Source: Opitutaceae bacterium (GTDB lineage: Bacteria > Verrucomicrobiota > Verrucomicrobiia > Opitutales > Opitutaceae). From it: 52,670 nt of DNA. Below the pieces are notes generated by a model that saw only the letters and a list, made by a program, of their open reading frames with translations, ran no database searches and was not told the DNA's origin. A program made the position numbers and the translations under genes. The stretch is from NCBI GenBank assembly GCA_002694885.1, contig NZNM01000144.1, positions 1 to 52,670 on the forward strand, written 5' to 3'. Positions 17,533 through 25,989 of the stretch are shown here, one piece after another; the first letter of the stretch is position 1, and each line of letters begins with the position of its first letter.

Positions 17533-18405
17533 ATGATATCGACCGACCGTGCGCTTGAGGATTCTAAGGACGTCCAAATATTAGGCGATTCCCGCTTTAT
17601 TCTTACCCGTTCAGATGAGGTTGAGGATCGGCCCTGGATGTCGGAGAGCCCTGTGTGTCCTTTGCTTAAACAGCATCACATTGCCCACGTGGGAATATTC
17701 TGGGCCCGCTATCCGTTTGAGATTGTTCGATCGGACCAGTCTGGCTCGTACATGATGGCTTGTTTTGGGGGAGAAGGAAGCGTGTTGGTCGATGGGGTTT
17801 GGAAGTCATTGGGAGCCGGGGAAGCCTGTCTTTTGCCGCCTTTTGTTCAGAATGCCTTTCGCTGCCGTGAAGACGCTCCTTGGGAATTCTGTTGGGTGCG
17901 CTACCTGGAGTCGCGCGAGCAAAAACCGATCGTTTCCCAGAACTCGCCAGTGCTGCAGGCTTATGACTACGCTCCCATGAAGGCCGCCATAGAAGGCTTG
18001 TATGCGGAGGCCTCCGGGTCCGGTGCGCCGGGAACTCTGGGCCATTGGGTGGAGTTGATCCACCAATACGCCTTACGATTTGCCCAGCCAAAGGATTACG
18101 ATGATCGCTTATGGAAGCTTTGGAATCAGGTGGAGCCTCAACTGGATAGGAGATGGAATCTGACCGAGATGGCTGGGATCGCCCATGTGAGCGAGGAGCA
18201 TTTACGTCGCCTGTGTCGACGTCGCTATGGAAGGAGCCCCATGCAGCACCTAACTTTCCTCCGCATCCAGCGAGCCAAATACCTCTTGAGCTCCACCGAC
18301 GATAAAATTGATTCCATCGCTCGAGCGGTCGGCTATGAAAATCCCTTTACTTTTTCCACGCTCTTCAAGCGCTGGGTGGGCTGGAGCCCGTCGCGGTATC
18401 GGTAA
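17533..18405 (+). CDS. AraC-family transcriptional regulator
   Basis: 290 residues from the ATG at 17533 (a GTG one codon earlier is also possible). The N-terminal ~170 residues are an AraC-type cupin sugar-sensing domain, with GGEGSVLVDGVWKSLGAGEA and a conserved LLPP. The C-terminal ~100 residues are the double helix-turn-helix: EMAGIAHVSEEHLRRLCRRR, then SIARAVGYENPFTFSTLFKR and GWSPSRYR. It should activate sugar-use genes. Likely targets are the PQQ-type dehydrogenase cluster downstream or the divergent cupin operon (inference from position). Confidence 0.9.
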   Translation: MISTDRALEDSKDVQILGDSRFILTRSDEVEDRPWMSESPVCPLLKQHHIAHVGIFWARYPFEIVRSDQSGSYMMACFGGEGSVLVDGVWKSLGAGEACLLPPFVQNAFRCREDAPWEFCWVRYLESREQKPIVSQNSPVLQAYDYAPMKAAIEGLYAEASGSGAPGTLGHWVELIHQYALRFAQPKDYDDRLWKLWNQVEPQLDRRWNLTEMAGIAHVSEEHLRRLCRRRYGRSPMQHLTFLRIQRAKYLLSSTDDKIDSIARAVGYENPFTFSTLFKRWVGWSPSRYR

Positions 18406-18423
18406 GAAAATAGGCGCGGATTT

Positions 18424-18449
18424 ATGCCCGTTCCCTCAGTCGCGGGCAT
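18424..18449 (+). terminator. Weak hairpin after the AraC gene
   Basis: ATGCCCG at 18424-18430 pairs with CGGGCAT at 18443-18449, a 7-bp stem with a 12-base loop. There is no T-run after it, so it is at best a weak terminator. Confidence 0.3.
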
Positions 18450-18483
18450 GTGTAAACTAGACTAATTTTCAAATAGATTAAAC

Positions 18484-18577
18484 GCGCTGGGACGTCGCGT
18501 TCCACCCACGAAACCGATGTATCAAGGTGGAGCTCGACCTTGGTTCGACGTGGCTCACCACCCTGAGCGTGTCGAAG
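18484..18577 (+). repeat. Mosaic of REP-like palindromes
   Basis: CAAGGTGGAGCTCGACCTTG at 18523-18542 is an almost perfect palindrome. It abuts a hairpin in which TTCGAC...GCTCA (from 18544) pairs with TGAGC..GTCGAA (to 18576). A further block, CGCTGGGACGTCGCGTTCC, starts near 18485. These resemble short dispersed intergenic repeats rather than a gene. They fill most of the gap between the AraC regulator and the dehydrogenase gene. Confidence 0.5.
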
Positions 18578-18696
18578 GGCCGGGCGAGCTTAAGTTGAAG
18601 GCCCTGATCAAACGAGAATCCGTCACCCTTTACCTCTGGGTTGCCCCACAACGAAAATTCTGATTCAACTTTCACGACTATCTTTGAATTTCTATC

Positions 18697-20133
18697 ATGC
18701 GTTACACCCCTGTTATATTCACGGCTGTCTGTTTAACTTTCGCAGCCCCATCGCTACTCTCTGAAAAGCTTCCAGAGGGGTTAAAGGGTCCCATCAAGGA
18801 GCCAATCGAAAAAGGTGATATCGTCGTTGCCGTGGTTGACCAGTTTCGACTGCCGAAAACTACGGACGCGATCGTCGAAGGGGCGACCACTCACGCCTAT
18901 GCTCGCATTCAGTACCTCAATCCTGTGGGCGATGGATCGGGTCGATTGGCTATCAACGATCTGCGAGGGCCGATGTATATTACCGACGAGAATGGCGAAT
19001 CCCCGCAGCTCTATATGGATCACCGCGACTATCCGCTTTCCTTCGATGCATCCATGATGCCGAACGAAACTGGATTTGCCGGCTTCGCATTTCACCCGGA
19101 CTTTTCCAAGAAGGGAAAACCTGGATACGGAAAATTCTACACGGCACTCAGCGCGGTATCGGGATCTGGCAAGGCCGACTACCACAAGGAGGACAATGGC
19201 AGCCACGAAAGTGTACTGGTTGAGTGGACGACCAAGGATCCCTGGGAAGTCCCCTTCAAAGGAACACATAGGGAGCTATTTCGTGTTGGCCAGTTCGCGG
19301 CCAATCATAGCGTGGGAGCCCTGGTTTTTAATCCAGCGGCTAGACCCGGCGACTCGGAATATGGGCTCCTTTATTTCTCCCTAGGTGATGGCGGAGCAGG
19401 TTTTGACCCAATGGACTACGGACAATCATTGGCGAGCCCTCATAGCGCCATCTTGCGAATCGATCCGTTAGACACGTCGGGTGGAAAAGCGTATGGGATT
19501 CCCGAGGACAATCCTTTCGTTTCTCGATCGGGTGCCGCTCCAGAAATATGGGCCTACGGATTGCGTCATCCCCAGCACTTCTCTTTCGATCGGTCCGGAA
19601 AGATGTACATCACCGAGATCGGGCAAAAGGAGGTCGAGGAAGTGAATATCGGGATCAAAGGCGCCAACTATGGTTGGCGTATTCGCGAAGGTACTTACGC
19701 GTCCGGGTACGACATAGATGGTGTCGAAGTGGGTCCTGTATACGATTGGCCTCACAAAGGACCAGAAGCATTCGTGGAGCCGGTAGCCCAGTACGACCAC
19801 GATGAAGGCCGGGCTGTAGGTAGCGGGTTTGCCTACGAAGGCTCTAAGATAGATGCATTAAAAGGTAAGTATCTGTTCGCCGACATCGTACGAGGCCGTA
19901 TTTTCGTTATCGATACCGATGGTTTAGAACCGGGCAAGCTAGCTGAGATATCCGAACTCCGCCTCTCCTTCGATGGCGAGGAAAAGGATTTGCTCGACGT
20001 AGCGGGCTATCCGAACACTTACCATCCTGGAATGCGAGCCGACCTTCGGTTCGGAATCGATGAAGAAGGGGAGATTTATCTGTTGACCAAAGGCGACGGT
20101 TGGGTGCGGAAGCTAGCGCCTGTAGAGAAATAA
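18697..20133 (+). CDS. PQQ-type glucose/sorbosone dehydrogenase-like protein
   Basis: 478 residues with a signal peptide (MRYTPVIFTAVCLTFAAPSL). It is a six-bladed beta-propeller of the soluble glucose/sorbosone (YliI-like) family: GFAGFAFHPDFSKKGKPGYG, then LLYFSLGDGGAGFDPMDYGQ, AYGIPEDNPFV, WAYGLRHPQHFSFD, ITEIGQKEVEEVN and NYGWRIREGTY. Family members oxidise aldose sugars in the periplasm using PQQ, passing electrons to a cytochrome. It is the first gene of a run with DUF1552 and DUF1592 proteins (gap 43 bp), so it is probably in one operon with the c-heme protein two genes on. Confidence 0.88.
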   Translation: MRYTPVIFTAVCLTFAAPSLLSEKLPEGLKGPIKEPIEKGDIVVAVVDQFRLPKTTDAIVEGATTHAYARIQYLNPVGDGSGRLAINDLRGPMYITDENGESPQLYMDHRDYPLSFDASMMPNETGFAGFAFHPDFSKKGKPGYGKFYTALSAVSGSGKADYHKEDNGSHESVLVEWTTKDPWEVPFKGTHRELFRVGQFAANHSVGALVFNPAARPGDSEYGLLYFSLGDGGAGFDPMDYGQSLASPHSAILRIDPLDTSGGKAYGIPEDNPFVSRSGAAPEIWAYGLRHPQHFSFDRSGKMYITEIGQKEVEEVNIGIKGANYGWRIREGTYASGYDIDGVEVGPVYDWPHKGPEAFVEPVAQYDHDEGRAVGSGFAYEGSKIDALKGKYLFADIVRGRIFVIDTDGLEPGKLAEISELRLSFDGEEKDLLDVAGYPNTYHPGMRADLRFGIDEEGEIYLLTKGDGWVRKLAPVEK

Positions 20134-20176
20134 CTCTGGACAGGGGCCAAATGATCGCGTTTTTCGCTAATCTGTA

Positions 20177-21463
20177 ATGCTAGGTAAATTTAGGATTGAT
20201 CGTAGAGCATTCTTGCGGGGCTTGGGTGGCGCCATGGTGGCCTTGCCGCGTCTTGAAATAATGGCGGCCAGCCAGCCGCAGGTTCCGATGCGGATGGTGT
20301 GCGTGGGTACGAGTTTTGGCTTCGTGCCCGATTTGTTTTTCCCGAGCCAGACCGGGTCCGATTACGTGGTTCCCAAGCTTCTTGAGCCACTTGCCCGGCA
20401 TCAACAGAATTTCACGATATTCTCTCAACTCGACCATGGCGCGGAAGCGATTGGTGGCCACAGTGGGGTTCATGCTTATCTATCCGGTATCCGATCGAAG
20501 AATGCTAAGGGCTTCCAAGAGGGGAATATCACGTTGGATCAGAAGGCCGCGGAATTCGTGGGGGCGGCGACTCGGTACTCATCCATGCAGTTTAGCTCTG
20601 GGAGCTCAGCGGGTAATCAACTATCCTGGACGAATGCTGGTGTAGCGATCCCGCCGATACAGGATTTGCGCATATTGTACTCCCTGCTTTTCCAGAACCA
20701 GGAGCTCGGTGAGGTAGATATTCTCAAACGAGCTTATCGGGAAGAGAAGAGCATCCTGGATCTCGTGAAAATCGATGCTGACCGGTTGATGAAGCGGGTA
20801 GGAAAAAAGGATCAGGAAAAGCTGGATCAGTATTTCACCTCTGTGAGAGAGTTGGAAAAGCGGCTGATCCAGTCCGAAGCCTGGCTAGATCGCTCGAAAC
20901 CGAAAGTCGGATACAAATTGCCGAAAGGGGTTGACGAGATGGACTTTGTCGATCGCGTTCCGATCTACTATGATCTCATTACGCTCGCTTTGCAGACGGA
21001 CTCTACGCGTGTGATCACCTTTGAAATCTCCGACATAGGAGGGAATTCAGGTGGATTTCCGATCACTAAAGGCTACCACCAATTGACCCACCACGGCAAG
21101 GTGGAGAGCTATATTGATGAGCTTTCGGTTATTGAGAGGTACCATACGAATCAGTTCGCTAGGTTTCTCGACCAACTAGCGGCAGTGGAAGAGCCAGGAG
21201 GGAAGACGCTATTGGATAGTACGATGGCTCTGCTGGGCAGCGGTATGGGCAACGCGAGTTCGCACAGTAACAAAGATCTGCCGCTGCTGCTCGCAGGGGG
21301 TGGTTTCAGGCATGGTCAGCACATTCGTTACGAGAAGGATAAGAGTCGCGGGATCCATACGCCTGCCAGCAATCTCTTTGTCTCCATGTTGCAACGATTC
21401 GGGGCTGAGGTGGATCGATTCAATTTATCTACCGGGAGCTTGACCGGGCTCGATATCGCTTAG
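20177..21463 (+). CDS. DUF1552 secreted protein
   Basis: 428 residues. The N-terminus RRAFLRGLGGAMVALPRLE is a Tat-type export signal. The body shows the DUF1552 family hallmarks FFPSQTGSDYVVPKLLEPL, TIFSQLDHGAEAIGGHSGVH, YFTSVRELEKRL and TMALLGSGMGNASSHSNKDL. The biochemical function is unknown, but in planctomycetes and verrucomicrobia it nearly always neighbours a DUF1592/1588 c-heme protein, as it does here (8 bp to the next ATG). The pair is probably translated together and acts in the periplasm. Confidence 0.9.
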   Translation: MLGKFRIDRRAFLRGLGGAMVALPRLEIMAASQPQVPMRMVCVGTSFGFVPDLFFPSQTGSDYVVPKLLEPLARHQQNFTIFSQLDHGAEAIGGHSGVHAYLSGIRSKNAKGFQEGNITLDQKAAEFVGAATRYSSMQFSSGSSAGNQLSWTNAGVAIPPIQDLRILYSLLFQNQELGEVDILKRAYREEKSILDLVKIDADRLMKRVGKKDQEKLDQYFTSVRELEKRLIQSEAWLDRSKPKVGYKLPKGVDEMDFVDRVPIYYDLITLALQTDSTRVITFEISDIGGNSGGFPITKGYHQLTHHGKVESYIDELSVIERYHTNQFARFLDQLAAVEEPGGKTLLDSTMALLGSGMGNASSHSNKDLPLLLAGGGFRHGQHIRYEKDKSRGIHTPASNLFVSMLQRFGAEVDRFNLSTGSLTGLDIA

Positions 21464-21471
21464 GCGTGACC

Positions 21472-24021
21472 ATGCGATTCGCAGTTTATCTGAGCGTTTG
21501 CCTTTGCTCGTTCCGTTTTGGCATGGCCGAGCCTCAGGCTTTGGGACCAGAGGTGGGCGACTTTATCCAGAGGTACTGTCTCGATTGTCATAATGACGAC
21601 AAGGAGAAAGGGGACCGGTCCTTTGAGTCTCTGCTAAATCATCTAACGAATCCAGAAGAGAGTTACGTCCTCGAGGAAATCGTGGATTTGCTGAACTTAG
21701 GAGACATGCCTCCAGATGAGGAAGACGTCTTGCAACCATCATCTGCAGAGCGTAGCGAAATTATAGATACGATTACCGCGTATTTGCTGGCTTTGGAGGA
21801 AAGCCGATCTCCGGCGGAAACCATTCTTCGACGGCTTACTCGATACGAATACAATAATACCATGAGAGATTTGCTTGGCGTGGTCCCCGAGGTCATGGAC
21901 GCGACCAAGCAATTCCCTGCCGATCAGGAAACCCATGGCTTCACGAACGTTGGAGCAGGGCAGGCCCTTTCTCAGCACCAGCTTTCATTGTATTTGCGAG
22001 CCGCCCGGACTTATCTGGATTCGGCTTTAGTTTTCGGGGAAGAGGAGCCGCAGACTCGTTCTTGGAGATTCGGGCCGGAGGATTTCACCAAGGACACGCG
22101 CGGCAACGCGACGATCAAGTATCGGGTATTAGACGAGACGGGCAAATTCTTCGATATCGGGCACGGTGAGCCTGCCGACCGAAGACCGAATGCTCCTTTG
22201 AATTTCGCCAATGAAGGAGTGCCGGCAAGCGGGTATTACAAGATATCGATAGTCGCTGAGGCGGTGGGCCGACACAATCCCTACGATCCCGAAGTACTGG
22301 AATTGGATCTGACATCGCCTTTGAAACTAGGGGTTTGGCACGTGCCAGAGAAACGCTTTCTCCAAAAATCGAGCACGGAAGGCCGACACTTGGTAGAAGT
22401 ATTCGATTTGCTTGATAATGAACCCTCCACTTTCGAGACCACGACTTGGATGCCGGAAGGATCGATCCCCTTTATTAATTATATCAATGGTCCGGGCGCT
22501 GCTAAAGGGATCTTGAATCGAGTGATCAAAGCCTATCACCCTTACGCCAAGATTCCGGGTAATGCCGACATCGATCGTATGAAGGAGCAGGGGATTCCGC
22601 TTCCTGAAAAGCAAATCAATCCTGAAACCAGAGTTTACATATCCCAGTTCTACGTTGGCCCCCGTGTTCGCGTGTACGAAGTGAAACTTGAAGGCCCTTT
22701 TTTCGAGAAATGGCCGCCCGCCGGACACAGAAGTATCTTTGGAGATATCACGGATGCTAGAAAAGTGGATATTCCGGCTGCGTTGACGGGATTTGCGAGT
22801 AAGGCTTTCCGGCGGCCGACGCCCAGAACGGAGATGGAACATCATATCAGTTACGTCCAAGATCGTATCGAGGCCGGTACGAGCCACGAGGAAGCTATCA
22901 AGGCCGGGATGGCAGCGATTCTCGTATCGCCTAGGTTCCTGTTCTTGGACGAGGGGGATTTGGAATCCAATCCGAAGTTGGATGGGTTTGAGCTGGCCAC
23001 CAGACTTTCCTATGCTCTTTGGGCATCCATGCCTGACGATGAACTATTCGATTTGGCCGCATCTGGCCAATTGCTCAACCAGAAGACATTGCTGGCTCAA
23101 GTCGAACGCCTGCTGAACGACCCACGGGCAAGCGAGTTTTCAAGGCGATTTCCCGAAGCCTGGTTGCGGCTGGATAAGATTGGCACCATGCCGCCTAGCG
23201 GCTCGCAGTATCCATCCTACTATGCCGACCGGCTTGAGCCGGCGATGAAGAAGGAGACGTCCCTTCTGTTCAGCTACATTCTCGATAACAATCTGCCAGT
23301 GACCGAGTTCATTGATGGTTCTTCCACCTTTGTGAATGACGCACTGGCTCAGCACTACGGGCTTGAAGGTGAATTCGGAGAGCGTTTCCAACGAGTGGAA
23401 ATGCCTAAATCTAAGAGGAGAAGTGGCCTCCTTGGGCATGCCAGCGTATTGACCGCTACAGCGAATGGGGTAGAAACCTCGCCAGTAGTAAGGGGAGTCT
23501 GGATACTGGAGAATATTTTGGGTACGCCTCCTTCGCCTCCTCCCCCAGATGTCCCGCCAATCGAACCAGATACGCGGGGGGCAACTACGATTCGGGAACA
23601 ACTGGCGAAGCACCGTGAAATCGAGACCTGCGCTGATTGCCACTCCAAGATCGATCCCTGGGGATTCGGATTGGAACATTACGATCCGGTGGGTGGGTTT
23701 CGCGATCGCTACACCGTATTCTATGGCGAGGGGCGCATATCCAAGCAGAAGCCCGGTCGAATCGTTGACGGATCAGCTAAGTTGCCATCCGGCCATTTGC
23801 TAGAGGATGAACGGGATCTGAAGCAAGCTCTCGTAGAGCGGAAGGATCTCTTCGCTCGCAACCTGGTAAGCAAACTGCTAATGTATTCGACAGGAAGGGA
23901 ACTGACGTTTAGGGATAGGATTGAAGTGGACGAAATAGTGGAACGCGTAAAAGAAAATGGATACGGATTTCGGGATCTTTTATCGGAAGTTTTTGCCAGC
24001 TCGATATTTCAAAGTCGTTAA
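21472..24021 (+). CDS. DUF1592/DUF1588-type c-heme protein
   Basis: 849 residues from the ATG at 21472 (a GTG at 21466 is an alternative). After the signal peptide comes a planctomycete-type cytochrome segment with CLDCH, then DUF1587 (ILRRLTRYEYNNTMRDLLGV), a carbohydrate-binding-like middle region, DUF1595 (GFASKAFRRPTPRTEMEHH), DUF1592 (FELATRLSYALWASMPDDEL), DUF1588 (LLGHASVLTATANGVETSPV, CADCHSKIDPWGFGLEHYD) and DUF1585 (KLLMYSTGRELTFRDRIEVD). Two CxxCH motifs are present. The family's role is presumed periplasmic electron transfer linked to polysaccharide oxidation; the exact reaction is unknown. Confidence 0.9.
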   Translation: MRFAVYLSVCLCSFRFGMAEPQALGPEVGDFIQRYCLDCHNDDKEKGDRSFESLLNHLTNPEESYVLEEIVDLLNLGDMPPDEEDVLQPSSAERSEIIDTITAYLLALEESRSPAETILRRLTRYEYNNTMRDLLGVVPEVMDATKQFPADQETHGFTNVGAGQALSQHQLSLYLRAARTYLDSALVFGEEEPQTRSWRFGPEDFTKDTRGNATIKYRVLDETGKFFDIGHGEPADRRPNAPLNFANEGVPASGYYKISIVAEAVGRHNPYDPEVLELDLTSPLKLGVWHVPEKRFLQKSSTEGRHLVEVFDLLDNEPSTFETTTWMPEGSIPFINYINGPGAAKGILNRVIKAYHPYAKIPGNADIDRMKEQGIPLPEKQINPETRVYISQFYVGPRVRVYEVKLEGPFFEKWPPAGHRSIFGDITDARKVDIPAALTGFASKAFRRPTPRTEMEHHISYVQDRIEAGTSHEEAIKAGMAAILVSPRFLFLDEGDLESNPKLDGFELATRLSYALWASMPDDELFDLAASGQLLNQKTLLAQVERLLNDPRASEFSRRFPEAWLRLDKIGTMPPSGSQYPSYYADRLEPAMKKETSLLFSYILDNNLPVTEFIDGSSTFVNDALAQHYGLEGEFGERFQRVEMPKSKRRSGLLGHASVLTATANGVETSPVVRGVWILENILGTPPSPPPPDVPPIEPDTRGATTIREQLAKHREIETCADCHSKIDPWGFGLEHYDPVGGFRDRYTVFYGEGRISKQKPGRIVDGSAKLPSGHLLEDERDLKQALVERKDLFARNLVSKLLMYSTGRELTFRDRIEVDEIVERVKENGYGFRDLLSEVFASSIFQSR

Positions 24022-24054
24022 ACCCATTGCCCTTCTTCAAGGATCATCCATCGA

Positions 24055-24303
24055 ATGAGCGAATCCAATTTACCCCTCTTGTTTGACGAGACTCGCGCTC
24101 GCCTCGATTTGGCCAGCACGCCGACAATCGCCACACTGTTGTTTAAGCACGGATTTCGAAATGCCTATATCCAAGGCGTATCGGCCTTGAATCAGACCGA
24201 TCGAAAGCTGGTGGGTCCGGCTTTTACCTTACGATATATTATGGCTCGTGAGGATACGGACCAGCTGTCGCGGGGCAGCGTTGTTCGGAATTTCGATTTC
24301 TAA
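24055..24303 (+). pseudogene. Truncated RraA-like gene, N-terminal fragment
   Basis: 82 codons. Residues 1-70 match the start of RraA-like/HMG aldolase-type proteins: ASTPTIATLLFKHGFRNAYI, then GPAFTLRYIMAREDTD. The family usually runs to 210-240 residues, with the active-site G-x-x-x and R-x-D motifs in the part that is missing. After 'AREDTD' the sequence diverges and stops. The other two frames past the break were read and do not resume the family. The break is followed by repeat-like DNA (a REP unit at 24415-24440), so a deletion or insertion event probably removed the rest. It is 33 bp after the DUF1592 gene and may be the relic of an operon member. Confidence 0.65.
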
Positions 24304-24414
24304 ACATCGCTCCCTCCGTTCGCTAGTCCCTCTCTGCGTGAGGGAATAGGTGTCCGCTAAGCAGACAAAAGGCTCGAAGGCTAGAGTTTGTTCAAGTCCT
24401 TATCCACTACGCGC

Positions 24415-24440
24415 GGATCGCGGGCTCAACCCGTTCCTAC
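24415..24440 (-). repeat. Single REP-like hairpin
   Basis: Read on the minus strand this is GTAG-GAACGGGTTGAGCCCG, a GTAG head followed by the hairpin CGGGTTGAGCCCG. It follows the broken RraA-like gene. Confidence 0.55.
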
Positions 24441-24466
24441 AATTATTCGGACGCGTATACTTTCGT

Positions 24467-25600
24467 TTACGCTCTAATACCTAGTCCGATCGATTTGCAG
24501 TAGCGGATGCTCTCTTCGATTTGGGCTTTCTGATAGTCTTGCGTGGCTTTGTCCACGTTGTGATCGGCCCGATCCGCATTGGGGCCAACCGGCGCTTTCC
24601 AAGGTTGGCGAGGCGTGCCGTTTCGGGCCCACTTGATATAGCGAGACAGTGTCCCGGAATTCATGTCCTCGAACTGTGACATGAACTCTTCCGTTAGAAA
24701 GGGGATTTCGCGATTAAAGCCGGAAATGGTTTCGATGTGCACGGGAACATTGGGACAAAGTTCCCGGAAACGATCGAAGTAGCGGACCCAGTCCACATTC
24801 CCTCTCCCCATGGCTGTCCATTGGACGGTGACCCCATTTTCAGACAGCCAGATGGCCGAGTCACGCAGGCTGGTCGTCGCCGCGTAGGGACCCATGATTT
24901 CCAGATTCTCCAGAGGGTCCTCCAAAGTCCAAGCCGCGTTGCCGGCATCGAGATTCGCTCCCATGTAGGAAGTGCCCCCAGCTTCTTCGATGAGCATGAC
25001 GACTTCGTGGGCCTGCATATCGCCAGCGTGATTCTCCATGGCGATCTTTACCCCCGCATCCATGGCTTGGGTACGGCAGGCTCGGCAAACTTCGGCCGTG
25101 TCCTTGATCCTAGCCATGATTCCGCCTTCCGTCGAACGATCATCGCGATTTCCGAGGATCACGCGAATAACCGGTGATCCGAGTGCTTCAGCTACTCGAA
25201 TGGAGAGGCGGAGATGCTCTTCGGCGGTTCCCCATTTGTCTCTGAAGGTGGTGGAGGTTGGGCAAATGCTCCAAGTGCCCACGTGGATATCGATCCCCAG
25301 GTCGTCAGCCTTCTTACGAAGGTCGCGCAAATAATGCATATCGAGGCTCTTGAAATGATCGAGATCCGACATAAACAGAGAGTCGATATTCAGTTTCTCC
25401 GCATACTTCAGGTGGTCCTCTACCATCCAGTTCATGGCTCTCACTGCGAAATTGTCGTAGCCGAGTTTAACCTTTGATTTTTTCCCATGATGGGCGGCCA
25501 AAGCGCTAAGAGGGTTCGTTGAGGCAAGAAGTCCGCTTGCTGCCATGCCTTTGAGGAAAGCGCGACGGGGGAGTCCGGTAGAAATAGGGTCGTTATTCAT
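24467..25600 (-). CDS. Exported sugar phosphate isomerase/epimerase-like protein
   Basis: 377 residues. A Tat-type signal RRAFLKGMAASGLLAS lies at about 12-27, so the protein is exported. The mature part is a xylose isomerase-like/AP-endonuclease-2 TIM barrel: HYLRDLRKKADDLGIDIHVG, VIRVILGNRD, VKIAMENHAGDMQAHEVVML, YMGANLDAGNAAW and VHIETISGFN. These contribute the E, D, H and E metal ligands of the family. It may isomerise or epimerise a sugar derivative in the periplasm; the substrate is unknown. It stands alone, convergent with the DUF1592 operon. Confidence 0.85.
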   Translation of the reverse strand: MNNDPISTGLPRRAFLKGMAASGLLASTNPLSALAAHHGKKSKVKLGYDNFAVRAMNWMVEDHLKYAEKLNIDSLFMSDLDHFKSLDMHYLRDLRKKADDLGIDIHVGTWSICPTSTTFRDKWGTAEEHLRLSIRVAEALGSPVIRVILGNRDDRSTEGGIMARIKDTAEVCRACRTQAMDAGVKIAMENHAGDMQAHEVVMLIEEAGGTSYMGANLDAGNAAWTLEDPLENLEIMGPYAATTSLRDSAIWLSENGVTVQWTAMGRGNVDWVRYFDRFRELCPNVPVHIETISGFNREIPFLTEEFMSQFEDMNSGTLSRYIKWARNGTPRQPWKAPVGPNADRADHNVDKATQDYQKAQIEESIRYCKSIGLGIRA

Positions 25601-25874
25601 TTATCAGATAGGTATTTTCGCTAACCAGAATCAAGTAGGCAATCCTTAACTAGATTGAAAGAGCTCTTGTAAGGTTCCTTGAGCAAGGAAAGTTCGAATT
25701 GTAATCGTCCAGGCGGGCCGGGACTAGGAAGTCGTCGCATGGCGTCGACAAATAGCATCCCTTCTTTGAAGGCAAGAAATGTTACTTGTCTAATTGAAGA
25801 CCTTAGTTTCGCAAAGCGATCTCCGAGTGCCCATAAATTGATAGATATTAGTTCGGGGTCTCAATTTTAATTTG
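25601..25874. other. Intergenic region, no gene recognised
   Basis: About 270 bases upstream of the isomerase-like gene. A plus-strand frame at 25679-25870 (63 residues) has no domain, no plausible start context and no neighbour relation, and was not accepted. No promoter could be pinned down. Confidence 0.4.
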
Positions 25875-25950
25875 GTAGGGCTGACTGTCCTCAGTCAGCC
25901 GAGATAGGATATGCTCACGGAAACGGCTGACCAGGGACAGTCAGCCCTGC
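25875..25950 (+). repeat. BIME-like inverted repeat, GGCTGACT family
   Basis: Left arm GTAG-GGCTGACTGTCCTCAG and an inverted right arm ending CTGC, about 26 bp apart. Same family as 9693-9768. It lies downstream of the DUF4038 gene and upstream of the isomerase gene. Confidence 0.8.
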
Positions 25951-25989
25951 TATTCTTGAAGCTTTAAAGATGCGAACATTGAAAACTCT

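Noticed and set aside
24304-24440. Continuation of the RraA-like gene by frameshift
   Set aside because: Both other frames past the break were translated and neither resumes the RraA family sequence, so a simple frameshift is unlikely.
25679-25870. Plus-strand frame of 63 residues as a gene
   Set aside because: No domain, no ribosome binding site, and it lies between two genes with a repeat at its end.
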